This document shows, piece by piece, positions 1 through 7,158 of a stretch of 33,139 bases of DNA (position 1 is the stretch's first letter; every line of letters starts with the position of its first letter). The notes below the pieces were generated by a model. That model worked only from the letters and a program-made list of their open reading frames with translations. It was not told where the DNA came from and made no database searches. Position numbers and translations under genes: made by a program. The stretch is from IMG/VR virus record IMGVR_UViG_3300006789_000086, positions 1-33,139 of that record; one strand, given 5' to 3'. Source of the DNA: a virus.

Positions 1-3000
1 GGCGACTACGTCAAGCGCCACGGCCCGGCCGACGTGGAGACCAGGGCCGACCTCAACGTGCCGACCTCGGAGCTGGACGACCTCAAGAAGCTCTTGAGCA
101 CGGACGACCTCACCACGCTCCGTGGCCGTCGTCGCCTCTTCGACGAGACCCGCCTGCCCCAGGATCTCGGCCCCGACTTCGCCCGCCTCCGGGAGCTTCG
201 TCGGCGTCGTCAGCTGCCGGCCGACCACCGCCTGCACGAGCCCGGCCCGGTCGTGCCCCAGCGCCGCGTCGAAGTGACCGACTCGGGTGCGCCCCGCACC
301 GGCGCCGACCTCCGCTTGTTCATGGAGGACAACGGCGTCATCCTCACCGAGGACGAGATGAGCGAGTGGGCCACCGAGTACTCGAGAGGCCGCTTGCTCG
401 TGCGCGAGCTACAGCGAGCCCTTGGGCGTGCCCGGGCAGCTGGCACCGCGCTCGACTTCGACCCGCAGCTCTTGTCCGAGATCGACAACCACGTCGCCAC
501 CTCCGGCAAGATCATCGAGGACATGGTCATGGGTGAGCTGCCCCCCAGCGTCACCCAGCTCTGGGATGATGTGCGCCGCATCCAGACGCAGCAGTTCGAG
601 GAGGCCCGCAGAGCTGGCGTCTGGATCCCGGGCAGTCCGGTCGGGTACCTGCCTCGCTACTTCAACAAGAATGGCCGAGCCAAGATCGCCAGCATCATCG
701 GCGACATCGAGCAGACCGACGGCCGCCTCCTTGTACGTCTCGGCATCAAGCAGGCGCAGCGTTTCGGGCGCTCGCTCGACTCCTTCTCGTTGGACGACCT
801 GAACGACATCCATGCAGAGGTCAGGGCGCTGACCGCAGAGGAGGGGGCGGACAAGGTGTGGGCCAGCTACATGGCTCGCATCGAGCACGAGATGAAGCGG
901 GCCGGCGTCCCGATCGCCGGTGGTGCAGGGCGACGGGGTGCCTACGACAGCAAGCGCCTCGTCGACGATCCGTTCCTCTCGTTGCTCCAGCGTCTCGGTG
1001 CCTCCAACCAGAACAAGACGCTCGAGCAGTATTGGGACAACATGCTCGCCGCCAGCGACACGGCCCCGGGCGAGTCCATGATGCTGGGCGGCAAGGTGGT
1101 CGGCGTCATCGACAACACAGGGAAGACGCGCAACGTCAAGAGTGCCCGCGCCTTCCCCGCGAGAACCACCTTGCGCAAGCCGTCGCAGAACCTCGAAGTG
1201 GTCGACCTGACCAATGAGGCTGCTGACCTGGAGTACACCCCGCAGTCCATCGTCATTGAGACGGCCAAGGGGGAGCGCCATGTGGTGCCCACCGCCATGC
1301 TTGATGAGACCGGCTTCGGGCTCCTTGATCTGGGCGCGGCCGACGAGCTGGAAGCCCTGGGCTACACCCCGACGCTCGGCCAGAACTTCGCCAAGGCCAG
1401 CCTGCGCTCCGACCTGCACGAGAGCATCTTCCAGGGCGTCCTCCAAGGGGGACAGGCCGAAGGGCTGCTCGGCCGGCACGTGGTCTTCGGGGCACAGAAC
1501 CTGATGGCGTCGGCGATCAAGGCCTCGGCCAAGGTCCACGAGGTCACTGCGCCCGCGCTCCGCACCTTCGACTCGGTCAACTACCTGATCAAGACGTTCC
1601 AGACGATCTTCCGGTTGCCTTTCCACATCGCCAACCTGACCAGCGGTGTGTTCCAGACGATGCTGGCCGGGGCCTCACCGAAGAACGTCGCTGCCGCCTA
1701 CGTCGACACCATGCGCCTGATGGGCGGCAACCAGCAGCGCCTCGCTCAAGCGGCCGGCGCGTTGGGCGACATGCTCGGCACCGACGAGACGGTGAGCAAC
1801 GGGGTCCTCTCCCTGCTCAAGGGCAACCGCACCGAGATCCAGCGCCTTGCTCGGATGCAAGGCAACGGCGACCTCGCCAAGCACCTCGATGCGCTACAGG
1901 ATGCCGGAATCGATGAGATCGAGTCGCTCGTCATCAAGCACGCTGACGGCACCGAGACGGACCTCGTGGAGTTCTTGCAGCTTGCGGGCGAGATGGAGTT
2001 GTATGGCACCTTCGCTAGTTCCCTGACCCGTGGCTCGCGGACGGTCGGCGAGAACCTCGTGCGCATCAAGATGGACGCGCTCGAGCCCACCTTGGGTGGG
2101 CGAATCAAGGGGCTCCCCGGTCGCACCCTCGAACGGATGCGCAACGTCAGCGAGACCTCGGAGGTCTTCAACCGGACAGCGACAGCCCTTGCGCTGGTGA
2201 GAGAGGGCCACCCGATGCGTCGTGCCATCGAGATCGCCAAGGAGGCGCACGTCCCCTACGAGAAACTCACGCCGTTCGAGCGCAACTACATGAAGCGCCT
2301 CTCGGTGTACTACGCCTTCCCTCGCCACTACATGCCGTGGGCCTGGGCACGCTTCGCCGAGGACCCCAAGAAGCTCTCGGTTCTGGCTCACACCATGCGC
2401 GACCAGAAGCTCTTGGCCTCGCAAGAGGGTCGCCCCACCTTGGTTCTAGGCGACATGCGCCTCGACGTGGGGCGTTTGAACGCCAACATGGAAGCGGCCG
2501 GGATGCTCGCCGCCTTCGCTGACCGCATCGTGATGCCTGCCGCCGAGATCATGCCCGGCATCGACTCGGTCGATCCGCGTGACCTCATCAAGGCGCAGAG
2601 TGACGCCGGCCTCACCTCGGTGGGTGGCGTGGCCAGCATGCTAGGCTGGAAGAACATGGTGCCACAGGGCGAGCGCACCCAGGGAGGGGCACCTGACCTG
2701 TGGGGCGACGCGGTCAACATAATCTGGCCAATCAAGATCGCTGCCCAGATCGCGGGCAAGGTGCCGTCGAAGGAGGAGGGCTCCCCCTACGTCGACTACA
2801 CCCCGCTCGAGTCGTGGCTCACGGACAGCAACTTCGGCCTTGGCCTGCGCAAGGTGAAGCCCCAGCACGAGCTTCAGCAGGCGATCATGGCCTACCGCAA
2901 AGAGGTCCGGAAGCTCCAGCTCCGAGCCGCAGCCACCGAGGACGAGGGCAAGCGTGAGCGACTCCTCGACCACGTCCGTACGCTGACCACCAGTCTGGGT

Positions 3001-3036
3001 CAGATCCAAGCCGACTCCCAACAGAAGACCGACTAG
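1..3036 (+). CDS. Giant virion-associated (large polyvalent-type) protein, 5' partial
   Basis: The frame is open from the first base with no ribosome site before the first internal GTG (34), so the gene starts upstream and only about 1011 C-terminal residues are visible. A block near residues 755-785 (LTPFERNYMKRL, then YYAFPRHYMP) matches a pattern I know from the C-terminal region of large phage 'polyvalent' or internal virion proteins, where a conserved TPFER segment precedes an aromatic FxFxRxxxP stretch. Residues about 533-555 hold a semi-hydrophobic FRLPFHIANLTSG segment of the type preceding that block. The C-terminus (about 965-1005) is charged and coiled-coil-like. No lysozyme, protease or nuclease motif is recognisable. 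It precedes the lysis candidates by 4 bases. The likely role is an ejected or internal virion protein; this is inferred from size, position and the TPFER block. Confidence 0.75.
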   Translation, partial: GDYVKRHGPADVETRADLNVPTSELDDLKKLLSTDDLTTLRGRRRLFDETRLPQDLGPDFARLRELRRRRQLPADHRLHEPGPVVPQRRVEVTDSGAPRTGADLRLFMEDNGVILTEDEMSEWATEYSRGRLLVRELQRALGRARAAGTALDFDPQLLSEIDNHVATSGKIIEDMVMGELPPSVTQLWDDVRRIQTQQFEEARRAGVWIPGSPVGYLPRYFNKNGRAKIASIIGDIEQTDGRLLVRLGIKQAQRFGRSLDSFSLDDLNDIHAEVRALTAEEGADKVWASYMARIEHEMKRAGVPIAGGAGRRGAYDSKRLVDDPFLSLLQRLGASNQNKTLEQYWDNMLAASDTAPGESMMLGGKVVGVIDNTGKTRNVKSARAFPARTTLRKPSQNLEVVDLTNEAADLEYTPQSIVIETAKGERHVVPTAMLDETGFGLLDLGAADELEALGYTPTLGQNFAKASLRSDLHESIFQGVLQGGQAEGLLGRHVVFGAQNLMASAIKASAKVHEVTAPALRTFDSVNYLIKTFQTIFRLPFHIANLTSGVFQTMLAGASPKNVAAAYVDTMRLMGGNQQRLAQAAGALGDMLGTDETVSNGVLSLLKGNRTEIQRLARMQGNGDLAKHLDALQDAGIDEIESLVIKHADGTETDLVEFLQLAGEMELYGTFASSLTRGSRTVGENLVRIKMDALEPTLGGRIKGLPGRTLERMRNVSETSEVFNRTATALALVREGHPMRRAIEIAKEAHVPYEKLTPFERNYMKRLSVYYAFPRHYMPWAWARFAEDPKKLSVLAHTMRDQKLLASQEGRPTLVLGDMRLDVGRLNANMEAAGMLAAFADRIVMPAAEIMPGIDSVDPRDLIKAQSDAGLTSVGGVASMLGWKNMVPQGERTQGGAPDLWGDAVNIIWPIKIAAQIAGKVPSKEEGSPYVDYTPLESWLTDSNFGLGLRKVKPQHELQQAIMAYRKEVRKLQLRAAATEDEGKRERLLDHVRTLTTSLGQIQADSQQKTD

Positions 3037-3040
3037 TACC

Positions 3041-3385
3041 ATGCCTAAGTCCGACACGCCTCCCTCTTCTGCTCCCGTCGTGCGCGAGATGCGCCGCGAG
3101 TTCGGGGTAGGGATCACTGTCAATGTGGCCCTCGTCCTCGCGCTCATCACCTTCATCTACAAGGCGGGCAAGTGGGTCGAGCGGATCGACAACAGCATCA
3201 TTGGCACGAACACCCGCGTCGAAGCCCTGGAGGAGAGCCTCAACGGCTTCGTCGGGGATCGGTGGCGGCGGAGCGACACCTTGATGTACCATGTCCTTGC
3301 CCAAACGGCCGTAGACGCCTGGGCCGAACGCAACGAGTTGACTCCTTTCGTCCTACCTCCTCCCTACACACCTCAAGAGCAATGA
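3041..3385 (+). CDS. Small single-span membrane protein (holin or inner spanin candidate)
   Basis: 114 residues. A charged N-terminal arm of about 25 residues is followed by one hydrophobic span (about 27-42, VNVALVLALITFIYKAG) and then a heptad-like segment (WVERIDNSIIG to EALEESLNGF) predicted to form a coiled coil. The N-in/C-out single span fits either a small phage holin-type protein or an inner-membrane spanin, and the sequence does not separate them. It starts 4 bases after the giant virion protein. Its stop overlaps the ATG of the lipoprotein-like gene (ATGA), which is how two-component spanin genes are often arranged. No endolysin is encoded beside it. The gene is well supported by spacing and overlap; the function is inferred. 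Confidence 0.8.
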   Translation: MPKSDTPPSSAPVVREMRREFGVGITVNVALVLALITFIYKAGKWVERIDNSIIGTNTRVEALEESLNGFVGDRWRRSDTLMYHVLAQTAVDAWAERNELTPFVLPPPYTPQEQ

Positions 3386-3801
3386 GACACCTGATCCTTG
3401 TCGTACTCCTTGCGGCGCTCTCCTCCTCCTGCGTCGCTACCCGTGGTGACCTCACCGACATGTCCGCCGGCTTCGCTGACGCCTTCGCCAAGTTCGAGCA
3501 GCGGGCGGACGATGCGCCCACCCAGGCTGACATCGGCTTGGCTCGGGCCGAGCTGCTCGCGGAACTCAAGGGCACCGTGGACAAGACGGTGGACGCCATC
3601 GACGGGCGCATCGCCGATGTGGTAGCTACCGTGGACACCGTCAGCGAGAAGGTCGGCGAGGGCCCCATGGGGTGGCTCGAGCTGCTCTTGGGAGCAGCCG
3701 GCACGACGGTCGCCGGCGTCGGCGGGCTACACGTCCACCGGAACAGCACCCGCCGCCGCGACCTCGAAGTCCAAGAGCTGCGCAAGGCAGCTGGCCAATG
3801 A
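3382..3801 (+). CDS. Lipoprotein-like membrane protein, lysis/spanin candidate
   Basis: 139 residues from the ATG that overlaps the previous stop. The N-terminus MRHLILVVLLAALSSSC is a short signal sequence ending in a lipobox-like cysteine (C17; Ser at -3 is not the classical residue). Residues 20-95 are acidic, amphipathic and repeat-like (DLTDMSAGFADAFAKF, then TVDKTVDAIDGRIADVV), suggesting a long helical stalk. A second hydrophobic span lies near 101-120 (WLELLLGAAGTTVAGVGGL), followed by a basic tail (RNSTRRRDLE). A lipid-anchored protein with a C-terminal span beside a single-span protein suggests an envelope-disruption pair, but a classical outer spanin lacks the second span. Its stop overlaps the next ATG. 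Starts further upstream in this frame would run through the membrane gene and are unlikely. Confidence 0.75.
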   Translation: MRHLILVVLLAALSSSCVATRGDLTDMSAGFADAFAKFEQRADDAPTQADIGLARAELLAELKGTVDKTVDAIDGRIADVVATVDTVSEKVGEGPMGWLELLLGAAGTTVAGVGGLHVHRNSTRRRDLEVQELRKAAGQ

Positions 3802-4310
3802 TCGTCCTGGGTGTCGATCCCGGGTACAAGAACCTGGGCCTCTCTGTCCTGCGCATCGATGAGGAAGACTCGTCGAAGGTCGAGCTGCTGTGGTCGAAGA
3901 ACATGGCCGTTGGTCGAGCGACTGCACCGATGGCCTTCGCCAAGTTCCTCGTGCCTCGACTCGAGGCGCTGCACAGCGAGTACGGGCCCATCGAGGGCGT
4001 GGCCTGCGAGACCCCGCCCATCCTGCCCGGCAACATCAAGACCACTGCCTTCCTCTGGGCCGTGACTTCGATCATCGTGGGCTGGGCGCAGCAAAAGGAC
4101 ATGGCCATGCGACACGCCTCGCCGATCTCCCTCAAGCGAGGGGTCTGTCGTACCCTGGACATGCCCTGGGACAAGAGCTTCATCCCACGCAAGTCGCATG
4201 TGAAGAAGGCGGTCGAGGCGCTGCTCGGGACAACCAGCTCGACGTCGCACGAGAATGATGCCACCTTCATCGGGCTGCTCTTGTTCTCCAAGGCGGTGCC
4301 GGCGGCATGA
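3798..4310 (+). CDS. RuvC-like Holliday junction resolvase
   Basis: 170 residues, close to cellular RuvC length. The N-terminus MIVLGVDPGYKNLG carries the first catalytic Asp (D7) in the RNase-H-fold signature. E71 in ACETPP is the second acidic residue, and H151/D154 in SHENDATF match the C-terminal HxxD pair of RuvC. It would cleave four-way and branched DNA in the cytoplasm, clearing recombination or replication intermediates before packaging. The start is the ATG overlapping the lipoprotein stop; the longer upstream frame is Arg/Pro-rich and lacks family similarity. Its stop overlaps the next ATG. It sits among plus-strand late genes rather than in the minus-strand replication block, consistent with a packaging-linked role. 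Confidence 0.85.
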   Translation: MIVLGVDPGYKNLGLSVLRIDEEDSSKVELLWSKNMAVGRATAPMAFAKFLVPRLEALHSEYGPIEGVACETPPILPGNIKTTAFLWAVTSIIVGWAQQKDMAMRHASPISLKRGVCRTLDMPWDKSFIPRKSHVKKAVEALLGTTSSTSHENDATFIGLLLFSKAVPAA

Positions 4311-4729
4311 AGAAGCTCCACGTTGCGTCCAGGGTATCTCGGCTTGCCTACACCGGATGTGTGTTGGCAGACTTCGAGGTGAGGGCACTCAAACTAGATG
4401 AGCTGTTCTGCCCTGTGCGCCACGTGCAGACCTTCGTTGCGGGGGTACAGCGGTCCATCGACGAGAGCGGGCTACGGCATCCCGTGATCGTCGTGCGCAT
4501 TCCGCGTGAAGATCTGATCGCGCAGCACGAGCAATGGGGGACCACTGGGCGGTCTATCCCTGACCGTCCCTGGCTCAACGTGGTGTGCGGCGGCACGAAC
4601 CGGGTCGAGGCAGCACGTGGTCTGGGCTTCACGCACATCGACTGTCTCCTGGTGCCTGACTTCGACCTAGCCATGCGCATCCAGGAGCGACAACGGAGAA
4701 GCTATGTCCCAGCCCCAGCGCAAAAGTAA
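4307..4729 (+). CDS. ParB/Srx-fold domain protein
   Basis: 140 residues. Residues 26-60 set out beta-helix segments with SGLRHPVIVVRI, and residues about 92-112 read VVCGGTNRVEAARGLGFTHI. This matches the ParB-like nuclease/Srx signature, in which a G-G/N-x-R core is followed by an A-x-x-LG turn and a beta strand. In that superfamily the pocket binds nucleotide (CTP or ATP) or acts as a nuclease. This protein lacks the HTH of partition ParB, so chromosome or plasmid partition is unlikely. The ATG overlaps the RuvC stop, and the 3' end overlaps the next gene by 26 bases, so the three genes are probably cotranslated. Work on late DNA processing is an inference from context. Confidence 0.65.
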   Translation: MKKLHVASRVSRLAYTGCVLADFEVRALKLDELFCPVRHVQTFVAGVQRSIDESGLRHPVIVVRIPREDLIAQHEQWGTTGRSIPDRPWLNVVCGGTNRVEAARGLGFTHIDCLLVPDFDLAMRIQERQRRSYVPAPAQK

Positions 4730-5147
4730 GCCCACTGCCCCGAAGCTCGAGCGGTTGTCCTCACCTGAAGACATGGCGGTCGAGCGCTTCGGTAAGGTCG
4801 AAGGGCTGGCGATCATCCGGCTGAACACCCTCAAGCTGGCTGAACACTATGCCGAGCGGTACCAGCTGGACATGGCCGATCCAGAGGTCGCGGTGATCGC
4901 CTCCGCCCTGGCGTTTACACGCCACAAGCAGCTCATTCTCTTGTCCGAGGTCGAGGAAGACTTGTTCCGGCGGTCCCTTGGTTCTGCTGACGCGCAGGAC
5001 TACGGCCGGACGCTGTTCAAGGTGACCCAGGCCGGGACGCACAGGGAAATCCATCGAGAGATCGATCGCCTGCACTCCCGGGCCAGGGCCTACAGCAAGG
5101 AGCTACGCTACCTCGCTGACGACGCTAGTCGCGGGTCGGGCGACTAG
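4704..5147 (+). CDS. Helical protein of unknown function
   Basis: 147 residues, mostly helical and charged, with no recognised family. The start is the ATG at 4704, preceded by a GGAGA ribosome site about 5 bases upstream inside the end of the ParB-like gene. Segments such as EVEEDLFRRSLGSADAQDYGRTLFKVTQ and the Arg-rich HREIDRLHSRARAYSKELRYL could bind nucleic acid, but no helix-turn-helix can be assigned with confidence. It is the last plus-strand gene of this block and overlaps the convergent minus-strand gene tail-to-tail by 23 bases. A dispersed GTTTACACGCY site lies inside it (4913-4923). Confidence 0.75.
   Translation: MSQPQRKSKPTAPKLERLSSPEDMAVERFGKVEGLAIIRLNTLKLAEHYAERYQLDMADPEVAVIASALAFTRHKQLILLSEVEEDLFRRSLGSADAQDYGRTLFKVTQAGTHREIHREIDRLHSRARAYSKELRYLADDASRGSGD
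4913..4923 (+). repeat. Dispersed motif GTTTACACGCY, site 1
   Basis: GTTTACACGCC inside the helical unknown gene, read there as Phe-Thr-Arg. First of five copies found by eye between 4.9 and 12.6 kb. Confidence 0.75.
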
Positions 5148-5409
5148 ACTCGGTGTCGCACACGATCTGTGCGTTCACGGCGTAGCCGGCGATGTCCTGG
5201 AGGGTGTCCACCGACGGGTGGCCCTCCTGACTCCGGCTGATCTTCTGCAGGATGTTGAACATGCAGACGTCGAGGGGGTCCAAGGGCTTGCCTCCGTCCC
5301 GGTTGGCGAGGTAGGCATTCCAGAGGCGGGCGGTACGAGTGTGGTTGACGAAGGGGTGGCCGTACTCCTCGCCTCGCTCGTCGACGATCGACTGGATCTG
5401 GCCGCTCAT
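5125..5409 (-). CDS. DUF6378-like small phage protein
   Basis: 94 residues. The pattern RGEEYGHPFVNHTRTARLWNAYL followed by DVCMFNILQKISR and a C-terminal DTLQDIAGYAVNAQ resembles a small helical family common in phages (DUF6378-type), in which an ERGxxYGxP segment precedes two helices. The mix of His, Asp and Glu is reminiscent of MazG-like all-alpha NTP pyrophosphatases, but I cannot confirm metal-binding positions. The ATG overlaps the stop of the small gene upstream (ATGA). It is the promoter-distal end of the minus-strand block and converges on the plus-strand genes. Confidence 0.7.
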   Translation of the reverse strand: MSGQIQSIVDERGEEYGHPFVNHTRTARLWNAYLANRDGGKPLDPLDVCMFNILQKISRSQEGHPSVDTLQDIAGYAVNAQIVCDTESSRPTRD

Positions 5410-5564
5410 TGGTCTACCTCGCTGCCCTGCTCTTCCTGTCGGCGCTCATCCATGATGTGGGTGATGAGGCGGATCAACGAGAGCAGCGACACGTCAGGCA
5501 TTGCCTGGAGCTGCGTGACGAGCATCTTGGCAGAGGGCGACGGCTCAACGGGAGGGTTGCTCAC
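5406..5564 (-). CDS. Small unknown protein with a near-perfect Shine-Dalgarno
   Basis: 52 residues from a GTG start (VSNPPVEPSPSAKMLVTQ...), rich in Leu, Ile and Arg, with a helical core (VSLLSLIRLITHIMDERR) and an acidic tail. Support is translational rather than homology-based. AAGGAGGTG, an almost ideal ribosome-binding site, lies about 6-7 bases upstream of the GTG, and the stop overlaps the next ATG. The 5' end overlaps the 3' end of the Cas4-like gene in another frame. The function is unknown; it could be a small adaptor or inhibitor translated at high level. Confidence 0.7.
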   Translation of the reverse strand: MSNPPVEPSPSAKMLVTQLQAMPDVSLLSLIRLITHIMDERRQEEQGSEVDQ

Positions 5565-6441
5565 GGCACACCTCCTTGAACGCGCAGTAGCCTTTGCCGC
5601 TGCCTCGGCCGCAGAAGAAGTTGGCAGCGTCGTCGTGCCGCATGAGGAACTCCTCTCCTGGGTCCTCCTGGTTGGCTGCTGCCTCGAAGGCAGCGATCAG
5701 GCGGGCCTTCTCGGCCTCGAGTACGTCGGCCGTGACGAGGCGGGGCTTCAGGGGTTGGGTCAGGCTGTCCCGGTTGATGCCGGCCATGATCGCGCCGCTG
5801 CCCAGGCAGTCCACCCCGGGCGAGTCAGCGTAGACCGTGAGCTGGCTGATGTAGCCGAACCCATCGGGGTCGTGGTCGAACAGGGCCTTGCCGTGCTTTT
5901 TGAACCCGAACCCACCCATGCTCTTGAAGTCAACGAGCTGCTTGGGGTGCGCCTCGATGACGTCAGCTGCGAGGTAGTCCGCTGCCACTTCGCTGTCGGT
6001 GACCTTGAGCAGGGTGTCGACGGTGCCCTTCTGGTTGTACTTCATGGCGTCCTTGGGCCACCAGTCGGGCAGGGTGACCGGCAGCTCGTAGAACCCGACG
6101 AACCCGGGCGGCATGGCTGACTGGAGGGCAGCGTAGGAGAGCTGATGCAGCACGTGGCCGATAGCGAACGTGGTCCCGATGTTGTCGGGCATGTCGCCAG
6201 ACGGCTGTCCTTGGTGGGCGTAGAAGGTTTGCCGAGCGCAGGCCAGGAAGGCCGACGGCCGGATCACCTTGGCCTCGTTGCGCTGGGACATCGCGTCGAA
6301 GATCAGGCCGGGGATCTCGACGAGGGCGAGGTTCAGGGCAGCGGTGTCCATGTTCTTGATGGACAGCCCGTGGGTGTGAAGAGCCTGAACGAACTTGGCC
6401 CAGGTGGGGTAGGGCTTCGCCGGCTTGGGGAGGAAGGTCAT
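5545..6441 (-). CDS. Cas4/AddB-like PD-(D/E)XK nuclease with Fe-S cysteines
   Basis: 298 residues. The nuclease core shows G-T-V-D at D142, the VDFKS motif at D171/K173, and a QLTVY (Q200...Y204) helix, as in RecB-family PD-(D/E)XK exonucleases. One cysteine before the core (C68 in LACARQTFY) and three after it (C277, C286, C292 in FFCGRGSGKGYCAFKEVC) reproduce the 1+3 arrangement that holds a 4Fe-4S cluster in Cas4, AddB and Dna2. The expected activity is single-strand DNA exonuclease. In phages such proteins act in recombination or replication end processing. It is downstream of the polymerase and the candidate ssDNA-binding protein, separated from them by a terminator-like hairpin. No Cas1/Cas2 or CRISPR array is present, so an adaptation role is not supported. 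Confidence 0.85.
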   Translation of the reverse strand: MTFLPKPAKPYPTWAKFVQALHTHGLSIKNMDTAALNLALVEIPGLIFDAMSQRNEAKVIRPSAFLACARQTFYAHQGQPSGDMPDNIGTTFAIGHVLHQLSYAALQSAMPPGFVGFYELPVTLPDWWPKDAMKYNQKGTVDTLLKVTDSEVAADYLAADVIEAHPKQLVDFKSMGGFGFKKHGKALFDHDPDGFGYISQLTVYADSPGVDCLGSGAIMAGINRDSLTQPLKPRLVTADVLEAEKARLIAAFEAAANQEDPGEEFLMRHDDAANFFCGRGSGKGYCAFKEVCREQPSR

Positions 6442-6471
6442 AGGGGTATCTCTGTGGTCAGGTGTGGCAAC

Positions 6472-6507
6472 AAAAGCAAGGTGCCCCTCCGCAGAGAGAC
6501 ACCTTGC
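6472..6507 (-). terminator. Rho-independent terminator-like hairpin
   Basis: An 8-bp perfect stem (6476-6483 with 6500-6507, GCAAGGTG/CACCTTGC) carries a small inner CTC/GAG pairing. On the minus strand it is followed by TTTTGTTG. It lies in the 91-base gap between the candidate ssDNA-binding gene and the Cas4-like gene, so it would end or attenuate transcripts before the nuclease. The U-tract is short. Confidence 0.6.
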
Positions 6508-6532
6508 CCACGGTAGTCCGCTCGCTCCTGCC

Positions 6533-6943
6533 CTAGCGGGGCGGGGTGAAGCGGAACTCGTCCCAGTCGCCGAAGTCGCCCGTCTCGTGGAAGACGGACA
6601 CGTCGACGATCTCGCCGATCAGGTCACGGGGGGCCTTGGTGACGGCCACCTCCTTGTCGGGCCAGACCGCCTTCATCAGCTTCATGTAGGTCGAACGGGG
6701 GCCGTTGACCTCCTTGAAGTTGACGTACTTGGCGAGGTCGCCGTCGTAGGCGTCGCAGTCGAAGGTCACCAGGAGCCGGGCCTTGGTGCCCTTCTCCTTG
6801 GCCTGCTCGTGCGGCTCGAAGGCGCGCACGTCGACGATGGTGCAGCCGGGGTAGGAACCCTCCGGCGTGCGGGGTTTCTTTCCCTCGAACTCGTCCTCGG
6901 TGAGGGTGGTGTTCAGCAGGGCATCGGGGTCGAAGTCACTCAT
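6533..6943 (-). CDS. Beta-rich protein, candidate ssDNA-binding protein
   Basis: 136 residues. After an acidic N-terminus (residues 1-20) comes PEGSYPGCTIVDVRAFEP and then a run of alternating hydrophobic strands (KARLLVTFDCDAYDG, IVDVSVFHETG), with an aromatic/basic middle (YMKLMKAVWPDKEVAV). The PEGxYxxxIxDV opening recalls small phage proteins of recombination modules (DUF669-like), some of which act as ssDNA-binding proteins. I cannot show an OB fold from sequence alone. Its position directly after the polymerase and its coupled neighbour supports a replication accessory role. The function is an inference. Confidence 0.75.
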   Translation of the reverse strand: MSDFDPDALLNTTLTEDEFEGKKPRTPEGSYPGCTIVDVRAFEPHEQAKEKGTKARLLVTFDCDAYDGDLAKYVNFKEVNGPRSTYMKLMKAVWPDKEVAVTKAPRDLIGEIVDVSVFHETGDFGDWDEFRFTPPR

Positions 6944-6945
6944 GG

Positions 6946-7158
6946 TTAGTCGTCGGCTCTTGGGCCGCTCTCCGCTTGCTTGAGAATGTCTAGGAGGGAA
7001 AAACCGCTGTCGCCGGCAAGGGGTTTAGCCCTCAACAGCTTCTCTACGGCACCAGCCAGGGCCTCCCTTTCCCTGGGTGTTCTTTCGTCCATCTCCGTCA
7101 GGAGCTTGCGCACCTGTCTGTCGATGATGGTCTGGATCGTTTGATCGTCGTCGTTCAT
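6946..7158 (-). CDS. Small helical protein coupled to DNA polymerase
   Basis: 70 residues from the ATG that overlaps the polymerase stop (ATGA). An upstream start four codons earlier would lie inside the polymerase and is less likely. The sequence is charged and helical (IIDRQVRKLLTEMDERTPREREALAGAVEKLLRAK), probably coiled-coil, with no known motif. The tight coupling suggests it is made in proportion to the polymerase, and it could be an accessory or processivity factor. No family was recognised. Confidence 0.75.
   Translation of the reverse strand: MNDDDQTIQTIIDRQVRKLLTEMDERTPREREALAGAVEKLLRAKPLAGDSGFSLLDILKQAESGPRADD

Noticed and set aside
409-1626. 405-codon antisense frame in the giant virion gene
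   Set aside because: Same shadow effect; the plus frame is open through the whole 3 kb.
5156-5172. CGCACA/TGTGCG hairpin after the plus-strand block as a terminator
   Set aside because: The stem is only 6 bp, there is no T-tract, and it lies inside the convergent minus-strand gene.
5545-6441. Cas4-like nuclease as part of a CRISPR adaptation module
   Set aside because: No Cas1, Cas2, repeats or spacers in the window. Phage Cas4-like proteins usually serve recombination or replication.
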